From NCBI GenBank assembly GCA_024709705.1, contig JANJWE010000017.1:1-6726 (forward strand): DNA of 6,726 bases. Direction: 5' to 3'. Position numbers and translations under genes: made by a program. Below the pieces are notes generated by a model. That model saw only the letters and a program-made list of their open reading frames with translations. It was not told where the DNA came from and made no database searches. Origin of the DNA: Flavobacterium sp. (GTDB lineage: Bacteria > Bacteroidota > Bacteroidia > Flavobacteriales > Flavobacteriaceae). Below are positions 1 to 6,181 of this stretch, in pieces. Within the stretch, counting starts at the first letter, position 1, and every line of letters begins with the position of its first letter.

Positions 1-1
1 G

Positions 2-763
2 GTCAACTATCTAACGGCTTTTACTCTCGGGTTTTTCTTAGCCGATTTCCCTTCTGAATACAGCCAAATCATTGAAAAATCTTGGTTTACAGGCAGTTTC
101 CTTTTAGGATTTTTATTCATAAGCGTGTTTTATGTTACAGCCTTAACCTCACAAAGAAACGGATTGTCTGTGGCTTCGGTAGCATCCAAAATGTCGGTGA
201 TTATTCCGGTGTCTTTTGGGATTTTACTTTTCAAAGAAAATTTAGGAATCCTAAAAATAGCGGGAATCCTCTTAGCTTTGGTAGCGGTATATTTTACCTC
301 CAAAAAAGAAAAAGGAAAAATAACTGAAAAAACAAACTTACTCTACCCTATTTTGGTTTTCTTCGGTGCCGGAGCTATTGATACCAGTCTCAAAATCATG
401 CAACATTTTTACATGGAAAGTAACGAAATACCCCTATTTTCAGCTCACACTTTTTTAATGGCATTTGGAGTAGGAAGCCTACTCATTTTGAGTAAAGTGG
501 TAATTCAAAAAGAAAAAATTCGGGGTAAAAGCATCTTAGCCGGAATAATTTTGGGAATACCCAATTACTTCTCACTTTTCTACTTAATCAAAATGCTGGA
601 AAGTCAAGTTTTTGAAAGTGCCACACTTTTTACGATTCACAATATTGCTATAGTGGTGGTGACAACGCTAACCGGAATTGTTTTTTTCAAAGAAAAAATT
701 ACACCCAGAAATGCTTTAGGAATTGGTCTGGCACTAGCCGCTCTATGTATGATTACTTTTTAA
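2..763 (+). CDS. EamA/DMT-family transporter, 5' end missing
   Basis: This is the C-terminal 253 residues of an integral inner-membrane protein. The frame is open from base 2, so the start lies before the window; an internal GTG at 125 is not the likely start. The protein is a series of hydrophobic helices. Two similar segments each end in a short loop with the F-K-E signature ('LLFKENLGILKIAG' and 'VFFKEKITPRNALG') followed by a last helix, which is the two-fold repeat of the EamA drug/metabolite transporter superfamily. A lysine-rich cytoplasmic loop (about bases 300-340) separates the repeats. The family exports or imports small metabolites, but the substrate cannot be read from sequence. 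The stop is one base before the next start, so it is probably co-transcribed with the YigZ-family gene. Family assignment is confident, function is open. Confidence 0.85.
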   Translation, partial: VNYLTAFTLGFFLADFPSEYSQIIEKSWFTGSFLLGFLFISVFYVTALTSQRNGLSVASVASKMSVIIPVSFGILLFKENLGILKIAGILLALVAVYFTSKKEKGKITEKTNLLYPILVFFGAGAIDTSLKIMQHFYMESNEIPLFSAHTFLMAFGVGSLLILSKVVIQKEKIRGKSILAGIILGIPNYFSLFYLIKMLESQVFESATLFTIHNIAIVVVTTLTGIVFFKEKITPRNALGIGLALAALCMITF

Positions 764-764
764 A

Positions 765-1391
765 ATGAGTGAAATTCAAGACACATACAAAACCCTGAGC
801 CATCCGGTTACGGAAATTATATTCAAAGAAAAAAACAGTAAATTCATTGGATTTGCCTATCCTGTTCAAACGGAAGAGGAAATCAAACTCAAACTCGAAG
901 AGGTCAAAAAACTACATTATTCCGCTCGCCATTGGTGCTATGCTTACCAAATTGGGATCGAAAAAATAAAGACCCGAGCCAATGATGACGGCGAACCTAA
1001 CAACAGTGCCGGAATGCCCCTATTGGGACAAATCCAATCTTTCGGACTTACGAACGTGCTCGTTATTGTGGTTCGCTATTTCGGTGGAGTAAAATTAGGT
1101 GTGGGCGGACTCGTATCGGCCTACAAAACTACGGCACAACAAACGCTTCTCGAAGCTCAAATAGAAGAAAAATTCCGTATGATAGATTTTGTTATTCAAT
1201 TTGGATACCCAAATATGAATAAAGTAATGCGGTTGATTAAAGAAAAAAATCTGACCATTCGCCATCAGGAAATGAACGAAACCTGTCAGATTTATATTTC
1301 TGTCCGAAAAAAACACGCACAAAACACTATTGAACTTTTCGAAAATTTACATGAAATTACACTTAAAAAAATAGATAATTCACAAGATTAA
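765..1391 (+). CDS. YigZ/IMPACT (UPF0029) family protein
   Basis: The protein has 208 residues, the usual length for bacterial YigZ proteins. The N-terminal UPF0029/Impact domain (about residues 18-125) shows the family hallmarks: 'ARHWCYAY' (54-61), 'DDGEPNNSAGMPLL' (74-87) and 'VVRYFGGVKLGVGGLVSAY' (102-120), all near-invariant in the family. The remaining part (about 140-200) fits the ferredoxin-like C-terminal domain (DUF1949). Eukaryotic IMPACT regulates translation through GCN1/GCN2. The bacterial role is not settled, and the structure suggests nucleic-acid or ribosome-related binding. The ATG at 765 comes one base after the transporter stop, which implies translational coupling. Its TAA overlaps the stop codon of the opposing thioesterase gene. 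The protein is presumably soluble and cytoplasmic, as no signal peptide is seen. Confidence 0.92.
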   Translation: MSEIQDTYKTLSHPVTEIIFKEKNSKFIGFAYPVQTEEEIKLKLEEVKKLHYSARHWCYAYQIGIEKIKTRANDDGEPNNSAGMPLLGQIQSFGLTNVLVIVVRYFGGVKLGVGGLVSAYKTTAQQTLLEAQIEEKFRMIDFVIQFGYPNMNKVMRLIKEKNLTIRHQEMNETCQIYISVRKKHAQNTIELFENLHEITLKKIDNSQD

Positions 1392-1792
1392 TCCAACTTG
1401 TCAATCAAATCTTTAATCTCTTGTGGAGGGACCGTAGGTTTACCCGTTTTCATATCTACAAACACCAAAATAAAATCGGCAGTTGTTAATAACTCACCCA
1501 TTTCGTTTTCAATCTTACATTCAAATTCAATCTTCACAGAGGTCTGACTTTTAAACGTAGTCGTTAGGGTCAATAAATCATCGTACCGAGCCGGCTTTTT
1601 ATAGGAAATTACAATATTTACAATGGGCAAAGCAATCCCGTTTTCTTCCATGCTTTTATACGAAATCCCTTGATTTCTAAGCCATTCCACTCTGCCTATC
1701 TCAAAATAAGGCAAATAATTGCCATGATAAACAACTCCCATTTGATCGGTTTCTGAATAACGTACTCGAATTTGACTTTGATGAACTTTCAT
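1388..1792 (-). CDS. YbgC/FadM-like acyl-CoA thioesterase (hotdog fold)
   Basis: The protein has 134 residues, typical for single-domain 4HBT hotdog thioesterases, which hydrolyse acyl-CoA thioesters in the cytoplasm. The active-site region is clear: 'YSETDQMGVVYHGNYLPYFE' (12-31) matches the family pattern in which Asp16 is the catalytic acid, followed by the Y-H-x-N-Y segment and the helix 'EIGRVEWLR' (31-39). The later strands 'YKKPARYDDLLTLTT' and 'FECKIENEMGELLTTADFILVFVD' also fit the fold. The chain length of the preferred substrate cannot be told. The start is ATG at 1792, preceded by an A-rich stretch rather than a Shine-Dalgarno site. The gene is divergent from dnaA and convergent with the YigZ-family gene. 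Its stop (1388-1390) overlaps that gene's stop. Confidence 0.92.
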   Translation of the reverse strand: MKVHQSQIRVRYSETDQMGVVYHGNYLPYFEIGRVEWLRNQGISYKSMEENGIALPIVNIVISYKKPARYDDLLTLTTTFKSQTSVKIEFECKIENEMGELLTTADFILVFVDMKTGKPTVPPQEIKDLIDKLD

Positions 1793-1895
1793 TTTTTTTT
1801 GTATTATTTTTCTGAATTAAAATTAATAGAACAGATACACCTTTACAACAATTTTTTTATAAAATCAATAGCATTTTATTTTTTTTTAAGGTTTT

Positions 1896-1919
1896 TTGTT
1901 CACATATTTGTTATCCCAA
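1896..1919 (+). promoter_or_regulatory. two weak DnaA-box-like 9-mers upstream of dnaA
   Basis: TTGTTCACA (1896-1904) and TTATCCCAA (1911-1919) each match the consensus TTATCCACA at 7 of 9 positions. They lie in the same orientation with starts 15 bases apart, just after a very T-rich tract (1875-1897) and before the probable dnaA promoter. DnaA commonly represses its own gene through such boxes, so an autoregulatory site is plausible. The matches are imperfect, and an 8/9 match also occurs by chance inside the recombinase gene (5313-5321), so support is weak. Confidence 0.2.
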
Positions 1920-1922
1920 ATC

Positions 1923-1950
1923 TTGGTGAGGAAATGCCCTATTTCCTTTG
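1923..1950 (+). promoter_or_regulatory. candidate dnaA promoter
   Basis: TTG at 1923-1925 and TTCCTTTG at 1943-1950 resemble the Bacteroidota promoter (TTTG around -33, TAnnTTTG around -7). The -7 match is 7 of 8 and the spacing is 17 bases, slightly short. Transcription would start near 1957, giving a leader of about 33 bases. The rest of 1793-1989 is an AT-rich divergent region with long T runs. No convincing promoter for the minus-strand thioesterase was found in it. Confidence 0.35.
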
Positions 1951-1989
1951 TAAGAGAACCTTTAATAAACAACAAAATTTATAGAATAT

Positions 1990-3417
1990 ATGAGCAAAAC
2001 TGCGGAATCGGTATGGGAAAACTGTCTGTCATTTATAAAAGACAACATTCAGGAGCAAGCTTACAAAACTTGGTTCGAGCCGATTAAGTCAGTGGAACTC
2101 ACAGACAATGCTTTATACATTCAAGTACCTAGTAAATTTTTCTACGAGTGGCTGGAGGAACATTACGTAAAACTACTTAAAGTTGCCCTAACCAAAGAAC
2201 TTGGAAAAAATGCAAAGTTACTGTATAAAATTAAAATGGAAAACACTTATGGCAATAAACAACCCTTTACGGAACAATTGCCAAGTGCCCATCGCAGTCC
2301 GGTTAAACCACAAGACGTTGACGCTCCCCTCAAAAATTTAAGCCCAGAACTCAAAAACCCTTTTGTTATCCCGGGAATTCGAAATTTGAAAATAGAGTCG
2401 CAACTCAATGCCAATTACAGTTTTGATAATTTCTTAGAAGGTGATTCCAATCGTTTGGCTCGCTCTGCCGGTATGGCTGTAGCCAATAAACCCGGTGGAA
2501 CATCCTTTAATCCGCTCCTTATTTTTGGTGGCGTTGGATTGGGAAAAACCCATTTGGCTCACGCTATTGGTGTGGAAATCAAAGACAAATATCCCGACAA
2601 AACGGTATTGTACATCTCTGCCGAAGTATTTACTCAACAATACATCGATTCGGTAAAGAAAAACACGCGAAACGATTTCATTCATTTCTACCAATTGATT
2701 GATGTACTCATCATTGACGATGTGCAATTCCTATCCGGAAAATCGGGAACACAAGATGTGTTTTTCCACATTTTTAATTACTTACATCAAAACGGCAAAC
2801 AAGTAATTTTAACCTCAGACAAAGCCCCGGTAGACATGCAAGATATCGAGCAACGCCTACTCTCCCGTTTCAAATGGGGATTGTCTGCCGAATTGCACCA
2901 ACCGGATTATGAAACCCGTATTTCAATTCTTAAAAACATTCTTTACCGTGACGGGGTAGAAATGCCGGAAGAAATTATAGAATATGTTGCCCGAAATATC
3001 AAAACCAATGTTAGAGAACTGGAAGGTGCCATTATCTCATTAATTGCCCAATCGTCTTTCAACAAAAAAGAAGTAACTCTGGAACTCGCCAAGAGCATCG
3101 TAGAAAAGTTTGTAAAAAATATCAAACGCGAAATATCCATAGATTACATCCAAAAAGTAGTATCCGATTATTTCCAACTCGATGTAGATACCCTACAATC
3201 TAAAACCCGAAAAAGACACGTGGTTCAAGCTCGTCAATTGGCCATGTTCTTTGCCAAAAAATTTACCAAAGCTTCTCTGGCGAATATCGGCTCCCAAATT
3301 GGCGATAGAGACCACGCCACTGTTTTACACGCTTGTAAGACAGTTGACAATTTGGTAACTACCGACAAACAATTCAGAAAATTCGTAGAAGATATTCATA
3401 AAAAATTATCTTTGTAA
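1990..3417 (+). CDS. dnaA: chromosomal replication initiator protein DnaA
   Basis: This is a complete DnaA of 475 residues, the AAA+ ATPase that binds DnaA boxes and melts oriC. Domain I (about 1-85) includes 'YKTWFEPIKSVEL'. A short variable linker (about 86-125) follows. Domain III contains Walker A 'GGVGLGKTH' (180-188), Walker B 'VLIIDDVQF' (239-247), sensor 1 'VILTSDKAP' (272-280), the arginine-finger box 'RLLSRFKWGL' (289-298) and sensor 2 'NVRELEGA' (340-347). Domain IV carries the DnaA signature 'IGDRDHATVLHACK' (437-450), which contacts the DnaA box. The start is ATG at 1990 after an A/T-rich leader without a Shine-Dalgarno sequence, normal for Bacteroidota. dnaN does not follow; a phosphatase and a methyltransferase do. 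A strong terminator sits just after the stop. Confidence 0.99.
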   Translation: MSKTAESVWENCLSFIKDNIQEQAYKTWFEPIKSVELTDNALYIQVPSKFFYEWLEEHYVKLLKVALTKELGKNAKLLYKIKMENTYGNKQPFTEQLPSAHRSPVKPQDVDAPLKNLSPELKNPFVIPGIRNLKIESQLNANYSFDNFLEGDSNRLARSAGMAVANKPGGTSFNPLLIFGGVGLGKTHLAHAIGVEIKDKYPDKTVLYISAEVFTQQYIDSVKKNTRNDFIHFYQLIDVLIIDDVQFLSGKSGTQDVFFHIFNYLHQNGKQVILTSDKAPVDMQDIEQRLLSRFKWGLSAELHQPDYETRISILKNILYRDGVEMPEEIIEYVARNIKTNVRELEGAIISLIAQSSFNKKEVTLELAKSIVEKFVKNIKREISIDYIQKVVSDYFQLDVDTLQSKTRKRHVVQARQLAMFFAKKFTKASLANIGSQIGDRDHATVLHACKTVDNLVTTDKQFRKFVEDIHKKLSL

Positions 3418-3448
3418 AATAAAAGTTTCAGTATTCTTAGTACTTTTG
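3407..3448 (+). promoter_or_regulatory. two perfect -7-like elements upstream of the phosphatase gene
   Basis: TATCTTTG (3407-3414, over the last dnaA codons) and TACTTTTG (3441-3448, inside the terminator loop) both match the Bacteroidota -7 consensus TAnnTTTG exactly. Neither has a good TTTG 19-21 bases upstream. The phosphatase starts 11 bases after the dnaA terminator, so it needs either its own promoter here or read-through. This makes one of these elements worth considering, but the evidence is weak. Confidence 0.25.
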
Positions 3449-3468
3449 AATGCTGAAACTCTTTTTTT
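3424..3468 (+). terminator. rho-independent terminator of dnaA
   Basis: A 13-pair stem is formed by AGTTTCAGTATTC (3424-3436) and GAATGCTGAAACT (3448-3460), with one T-G wobble and an 11-base loop. CTTTTTTT follows at once (3461-3468). It begins six bases after the dnaA stop codon and is the clearest intrinsic terminator in the window. Confidence 0.85.
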
Positions 3469-3479
3469 AAATCAAAAAA

Positions 3480-3953
3480 ATGACTGTGAAAATTCTAATG
3501 GTTTGTTTAGGAAACATTTGCCGTTCTCCATTGGCAGAAGGTATATTGGCCTCCAAACTTCCTAAAGATAAATTCTGGGTAGATTCTGCAGGTACCGGAC
3601 ACTGGCATGTGGGAAACCCGCCCGATAAACGCTCCATTCTTACAGCCGAAAAAAACGGAATTGACATCTCTAACCAAAGAGGTCAACTCTTTAAACCCTC
3701 CTTCTTTGATATCTACGATCGTATTTTTGTAATGGATTCCAGCAATTACGAGGATGTTATAGCTATGGCTCGTAACGAAGAGGATAAGAAAAAAGTGCAA
3801 CTCATTTTAGACGAACTGTTCCCAGGTGAAAATGTAGATGTACCCGACCCGTATTACGGTTTGTTAAACAACTTTGATCAAGTTTATGAAATGCTCAATG
3901 AAGCCTGTGAAAGTATTGCCTCAAAGCTTTTAAACGCAAACCAAAACGATTAA
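3480..3953 (+). CDS. low-molecular-weight protein-tyrosine phosphatase
   Basis: The protein has 157 residues, the family's usual size, and is a cytoplasmic enzyme that dephosphorylates phosphotyrosine through a cysteinyl-phosphate intermediate. The P-loop 'VCLGNICRSP' (8-17) supplies the nucleophile Cys9 and Arg15 of the C-x5-R motif. The general acid Asp123 lies in 'DPYYG' (123-127). The 'SAGTGHWHVGNPPD' segment (36-49) is also typical. The start ATG at 3480 directly follows an A-rich stretch and lies only 11 bases after the dnaA terminator. Bacterial homologues often regulate exopolysaccharide tyrosine kinases, but no kinase or polysaccharide gene is seen here, so the substrate is unknown. 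The stop is 49 bases before the methyltransferase start, with no terminator between them, so the two genes are probably co-transcribed. Confidence 0.95.
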   Translation: MTVKILMVCLGNICRSPLAEGILASKLPKDKFWVDSAGTGHWHVGNPPDKRSILTAEKNGIDISNQRGQLFKPSFFDIYDRIFVMDSSNYEDVIAMARNEEDKKKVQLILDELFPGENVDVPDPYYGLLNNFDQVYEMLNEACESIASKLLNANQND

Positions 3954-4002
3954 GTCACAACCCCAGTAAAGCTCAAACCGAACAAGTTTATACCCTATTC
4001 GA

Positions 4003-4725
4003 ATGAAACCCATTACTTTTAAAGGAAAACTGTACCTCATCCCTACCACGCTTGGCGAGGTATCACCCGATGACGTATTACCACAAACGGTCAAAAGAGC
4101 CATCGATTTTATAAACGACTATGTGGTAGAAAACGAAAAAACAGCCCGTAGATTTATCAAATTGGTTAATCCCGAGAAAGTACAAGCCCAATTACACCTG
4201 GAAGTTCTAAACAAGCATACCCAAATTTCAGAACACGAAGCCATGATCCAACCTTGCTTGCAAGGCAGACATGTTGGACTAATGAGTGAAGCCGGATGCC
4301 CCGGCGTAGCCGACCCCGGTGCCGTAATCGTAAAATTGGCTCACGAAAAAGGCATACAAGTAGTACCCCTCGTTGGACCTTCCTCTATCCTACTCGCCCT
4401 TATGGGATCTGGGATGAACGGTCAAAACTTTGCTTTTAACGGCTACTTACCTATTGATAAAAGCGAGAAAAAAAGCCAACTCAAAAACTTGGAACGCCTG
4501 TCTTTTGAAAAAAACCAAGCCCAAATATTTATAGAAACACCCTACCGCAACAATAAATTAGTAGAAGATATTATACAAACCTTACATCCGGCCACAAAAC
4601 TTTGCATTGCAGCCGATATTACGCTTCCTACCGAATACATCAAAACACTGGCTGTTTCCGATTGGAAAAAAACAAAAATAGATTTGCACAACCGCCCTAC
4701 TATTTTTATCCTCCAAAAATCGTAA
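4003..4725 (+). CDS. RsmI-like SAM-dependent methyltransferase (tetrapyrrole methylase fold)
   Basis: The protein has 240 residues. The motifs follow the order of RsmI, the 16S rRNA C1402 2'-O-methyltransferase: 'YLIPTTLGE' (11-19), 'VENEKTARRFIK' (42-53, the counterpart of the E-D-T-R segment), 'SEAGCPGVADPG' (95-106, the SAM-binding loop), 'VPLVGPSSILLALMGSG' (121-137), 'FNGYLP' (145-150), 'ETPYR' (178-182) and 'RPTIFIL' (231-237). It is about 40 residues shorter than typical RsmI. Key segments also deviate: 'LVGPSS' replaces P-G-P-S-A, and 'DITLPTE' stands where RsmI has the L-T-K-x-x-E segment. It is therefore more likely the second, RsmI-related paralogue than RsmI itself. The substrate is not determined; an RNA or a small molecule are both possible. 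Confidence 0.88.
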   Translation: MKPITFKGKLYLIPTTLGEVSPDDVLPQTVKRAIDFINDYVVENEKTARRFIKLVNPEKVQAQLHLEVLNKHTQISEHEAMIQPCLQGRHVGLMSEAGCPGVADPGAVIVKLAHEKGIQVVPLVGPSSILLALMGSGMNGQNFAFNGYLPIDKSEKKSQLKNLERLSFEKNQAQIFIETPYRNNKLVEDIIQTLHPATKLCIAADITLPTEYIKTLAVSDWKKTKIDLHNRPTIFILQKS

Positions 4726-4819
4726 CCTGATAGCATCAAACCAAAACAGTTTCAAAGCAAAAGCTTTAAACGCAAATCCCCTCTCAACACAACGGGACGA
4801 AATAAATCTGAAAAGGAAG

Positions 4820-4859
4820 ATTTTAGGCAGTTCCTACTATAAAACCACGAGCCTAAAAT
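4820..4859. repeat. perfect 9-base inverted repeat
   Basis: ATTTTAGGC (4820-4828) and GCCTAAAAT (4851-4859) are exact reverse complements separated by 22 bases. No T run follows on either strand, so it is not an obvious terminator. It could be a hairpin in the 3' region of the methyltransferase transcript or a protein-binding or recombination site. Confidence 0.5.
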
Positions 4860-4919
4860 AAAACGGCAATTCAAACTCAAAAAAACCAGGAGTTACCTTA
4901 GGATACACAATGCTGTGAC

Positions 4920-4956
4920 GGGCTAACTGTAAATGGGCAATCGAGTAAGCCTTTTT
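4920..4956 (+). terminator. weak terminator-like hairpin
   Basis: GGCTAACT (4921-4928) pairs with AGTAAGCC (4944-4951), with one internal A-A mismatch and a 15-base loop. TTTTT follows (4952-4956). It could end transcription from the methyltransferase operon before the recombinase promoter, but it lies about 195 bases past the stop and the stem is imperfect. Confidence 0.3.
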
Positions 4957-5014
4957 GAAAAAAGATCAAAGCGGATGAAACATACACCCGACGTTACAAA
5001 TGAAATTTAATTTT

Positions 5015-5051
5015 CTTTGAAAGTCAAAAGAGCTTTTTTTATCTTTGAAAG
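5015..5051 (+). repeat. direct repeat CTTTGAAAG overlapping the promoter
   Basis: CTTTGAAAG occurs at 5015-5023 and again at 5043-5051, 28 bases apart. Each copy covers one promoter element (-33 or -7). The nonamer is itself nearly palindromic (CTTT-G-AAAG). It may simply reflect the promoter consensus, or it may be an operator for self-regulation by the recombinase or a repressor. Confidence 0.45.
5016..5047 (+). promoter_or_regulatory. Bacteroidota-type promoter of the recombinase
   Basis: TTTG (5016-5019), 20 bases, then TATCTTTG (5040-5047) is an exact match to both halves of the Bacteroidota vegetative promoter with ordinary spacing. Transcription would start near 5054, leaving a short leader of about 13 bases before ATG 5067. 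Both elements lie within copies of the nonamer CTTTGAAAG. Confidence 0.65.
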
Positions 5052-5066
5052 ATATAAGCCAAAAAA

Positions 5067-6110
5067 ATGAATTGGAAAGCCAAAACAATACTTTATAAAG
5101 GAATGCCCAGAATAGCCGTTTCCTTTGAAAAAAAAGCAGATTTAATAGCTCAAATCAAAACTTTTGAAGGAGCGAAATGGAGTTCGAGTAACAAATACTG
5201 GCACCTACCGGATACAGAAGCCAACAGACTGTATTTTAGCCTACCACTTGCACAAACTTTACTTCCTAATGCAGAAGGAATAGCAAGTATAGAAACCTTT
5301 AAACGCCACCTTTTATCCAAAAGATACAGTCCCAATACCATCAACACGTATAAGGATGCATTAAAATAGTTTTTAACATTTTGCCATACGAAAGCCTTAA
5401 AAGACATTACCCACGAAGATGTGATTGCCTACAACAACGATTACATACTGAAAAATAATTTTTCAGCTTCATATCAGAATCAAATAGTCAATGCTCTCAA
5501 GTTGTTTTTCAAAATCATCAAGGACAGTAAAATTGAAATAGATAAAATTCATCGACCCAAACGAGAAAAAGTACTGCCCAATGTTTTAAGTAAAGAAGAA
5601 GTAAAAAAAATACTTGAAGCCCACGCCAACCTAAAGCACAGAACCATGCTAAGTTTAATTTACAGTTGTGGTTTACGATGTGGCGAATTAATAGCATTAC
5701 AACCGCATCATATTGATTCCAAAAGAAACATAGTGGTATTAAAAAATTCGAAAGGTAAAAAAGACAGAATTGTTCCGCTTAGTCCTAAAATTTTAGAACT
5801 ACTTCGAGACTACTACAGAGCATACAAACCCAAGATTTACCTGTTTGAAGGACAAGAGACCGGAACACCCTACTCAGAGAAAAGTTTACAAAGTGTTTTA
5901 AAACAAGCTCTACAAAAAGCAGGAATAAAAAAACCCGTTACCCTGCATTGGCTCCGTCACAGTTATGCCACCCATTTGCTGGAAAGCGGGACTGATTTGA
6001 GGTACATACAAGAACTATTAGGGCATAACAGTAGTAAAACAACTGAAATATACACCCATGTGAGCACAAAAAGCATACAGCAAATTAAAAGCCCCTTTGA
6101 TGATTTGTAA
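5067..6110 (+). pseudogene. tyrosine recombinase/integrase interrupted by an amber codon
   Basis: One reading frame of 348 codons encodes an XerC/D-like tyrosine recombinase, broken only by TAG at 5367-5369 (position 101). The frame is identical on both sides and continues 'ALK*FLTFCHTKALKD', so a single substitution, for example from a Gln or Lys codon, explains the break. An N-terminal region (about 1-70) has the motif 'FEGAKWSSSNKYWHLP' (33-48), which I recall from Bacteroidota integrases. The SAM-like core-binding domain (about 75-165) contains the stop. The catalytic domain (about 170-340) keeps Arg204 ('CGLRCGE'), Lys229 ('SKGKKDR'), His294 and Arg297 ('HWLRHSYATHLLESG'), His320 ('LLGHNSS') and nucleophile Tyr329 ('EIYTHV'). 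The long extra segment typical of integron IntI proteins is not obvious. The product is truncated at 100 residues unless the stop is read through. Re-initiation at GTG 5421 would yield a protein without most of the core-binding domain. DNA strand exchange is the family function; the target site is unknown. Confidence 0.88.
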
Positions 6111-6129
6111 GATTTTTTTATTATTTTTG
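6096..6129 (+). promoter_or_regulatory. candidate promoter for the 3' unknown gene
   Basis: TATTTTTG (6122-6129) matches the -7 consensus TAnnTTTG, and TTTG (6096-6099), inside the end of the recombinase gene, lies 22 bases upstream as a possible -33 element. Transcription would start near 6136 and carry the palindrome cluster in a leader of about 130 bases. T-rich sequence makes chance matches likely. Confidence 0.3.
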
Positions 6130-6136
6130 GTAAAAG

Positions 6137-6162
6137 ATAAATCTGATATTTATCAGACTTAT
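6137..6162. repeat. 26-base near-palindrome (first of cluster)
   Basis: ATAAATCTGATA (6137-6148) and TATCAGACTTAT (6151-6162) pair at 11 of 12 positions around a 2-base centre. The inner seven pairs, TCTGATA/TATCAGA, are perfect. It lies 27 bases after the recombinase stop. Its symmetry and size fit a dimeric protein site such as a recombinase core site or operator, though a transcript hairpin is also possible. Confidence 0.6.
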
Positions 6163-6165
6163 ACA

Positions 6166-6176
6166 CCCAAATTGGG
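6166..6176. repeat. short palindrome CCCAA-A-TTGGG
   Basis: CCCAA (6166-6170) and TTGGG (6172-6176) are perfect reverse complements around one base. The palindrome sits between the two longer palindromes, about midway, in an otherwise AT-rich spacer. Confidence 0.45.
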
Positions 6177-6181
6177 ATAGC

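Larger units (their letters stand above)
4726..5066 (+). other. 341-base gene-free region before the recombinase
   Basis: No credible coding frame, tRNA or rRNA is visible on either strand. The stretch contains a perfect 9-base inverted repeat, a mismatched hairpin followed by five T, and a consensus promoter next to the recombinase start. It marks the boundary between the conserved dnaA block and the accessory segment, so it may contain the insertion junction. No flanking target duplication could be identified. Confidence 0.6.

Noticed and set aside
1793..1989. oriC of the chromosome
   Set aside because: Only two 7-of-9 box-like 9-mers are visible. A dnaA location alone does not place the origin.
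2434..3140. Minus-strand frames inside dnaA
   Set aside because: They are antisense shadows of a complete dnaA with every motif intact.
5313..5321. TTATCCAAA as a DnaA box (8 of 9)
   Set aside because: It is isolated within recombinase coding sequence, with no neighbouring boxes or AT-rich unwinding tract. It serves as a caution about chance matches.
5150..5407. Minus-strand frame opposite the recombinase start
   Set aside because: It is an antisense shadow of a region whose plus-strand translation has a clear family signature.
5421..6110. Independent recombinase gene starting at GTG 5421
   Set aside because: The same frame continues upstream to 5067, with only one TAG between. The 17 codons before 5421 read as normal core-binding-domain sequence, so this is the 3' part of one interrupted gene.
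4802..6146. Shared ATAAATCTGA on both sides of the recombinase (4802-4811 and 6137-6146) as flanking direct repeats
   Set aside because: A ten-base AT-rich match between two regions of this size has an appreciable chance of occurring at random, and no longer homology extends from it.
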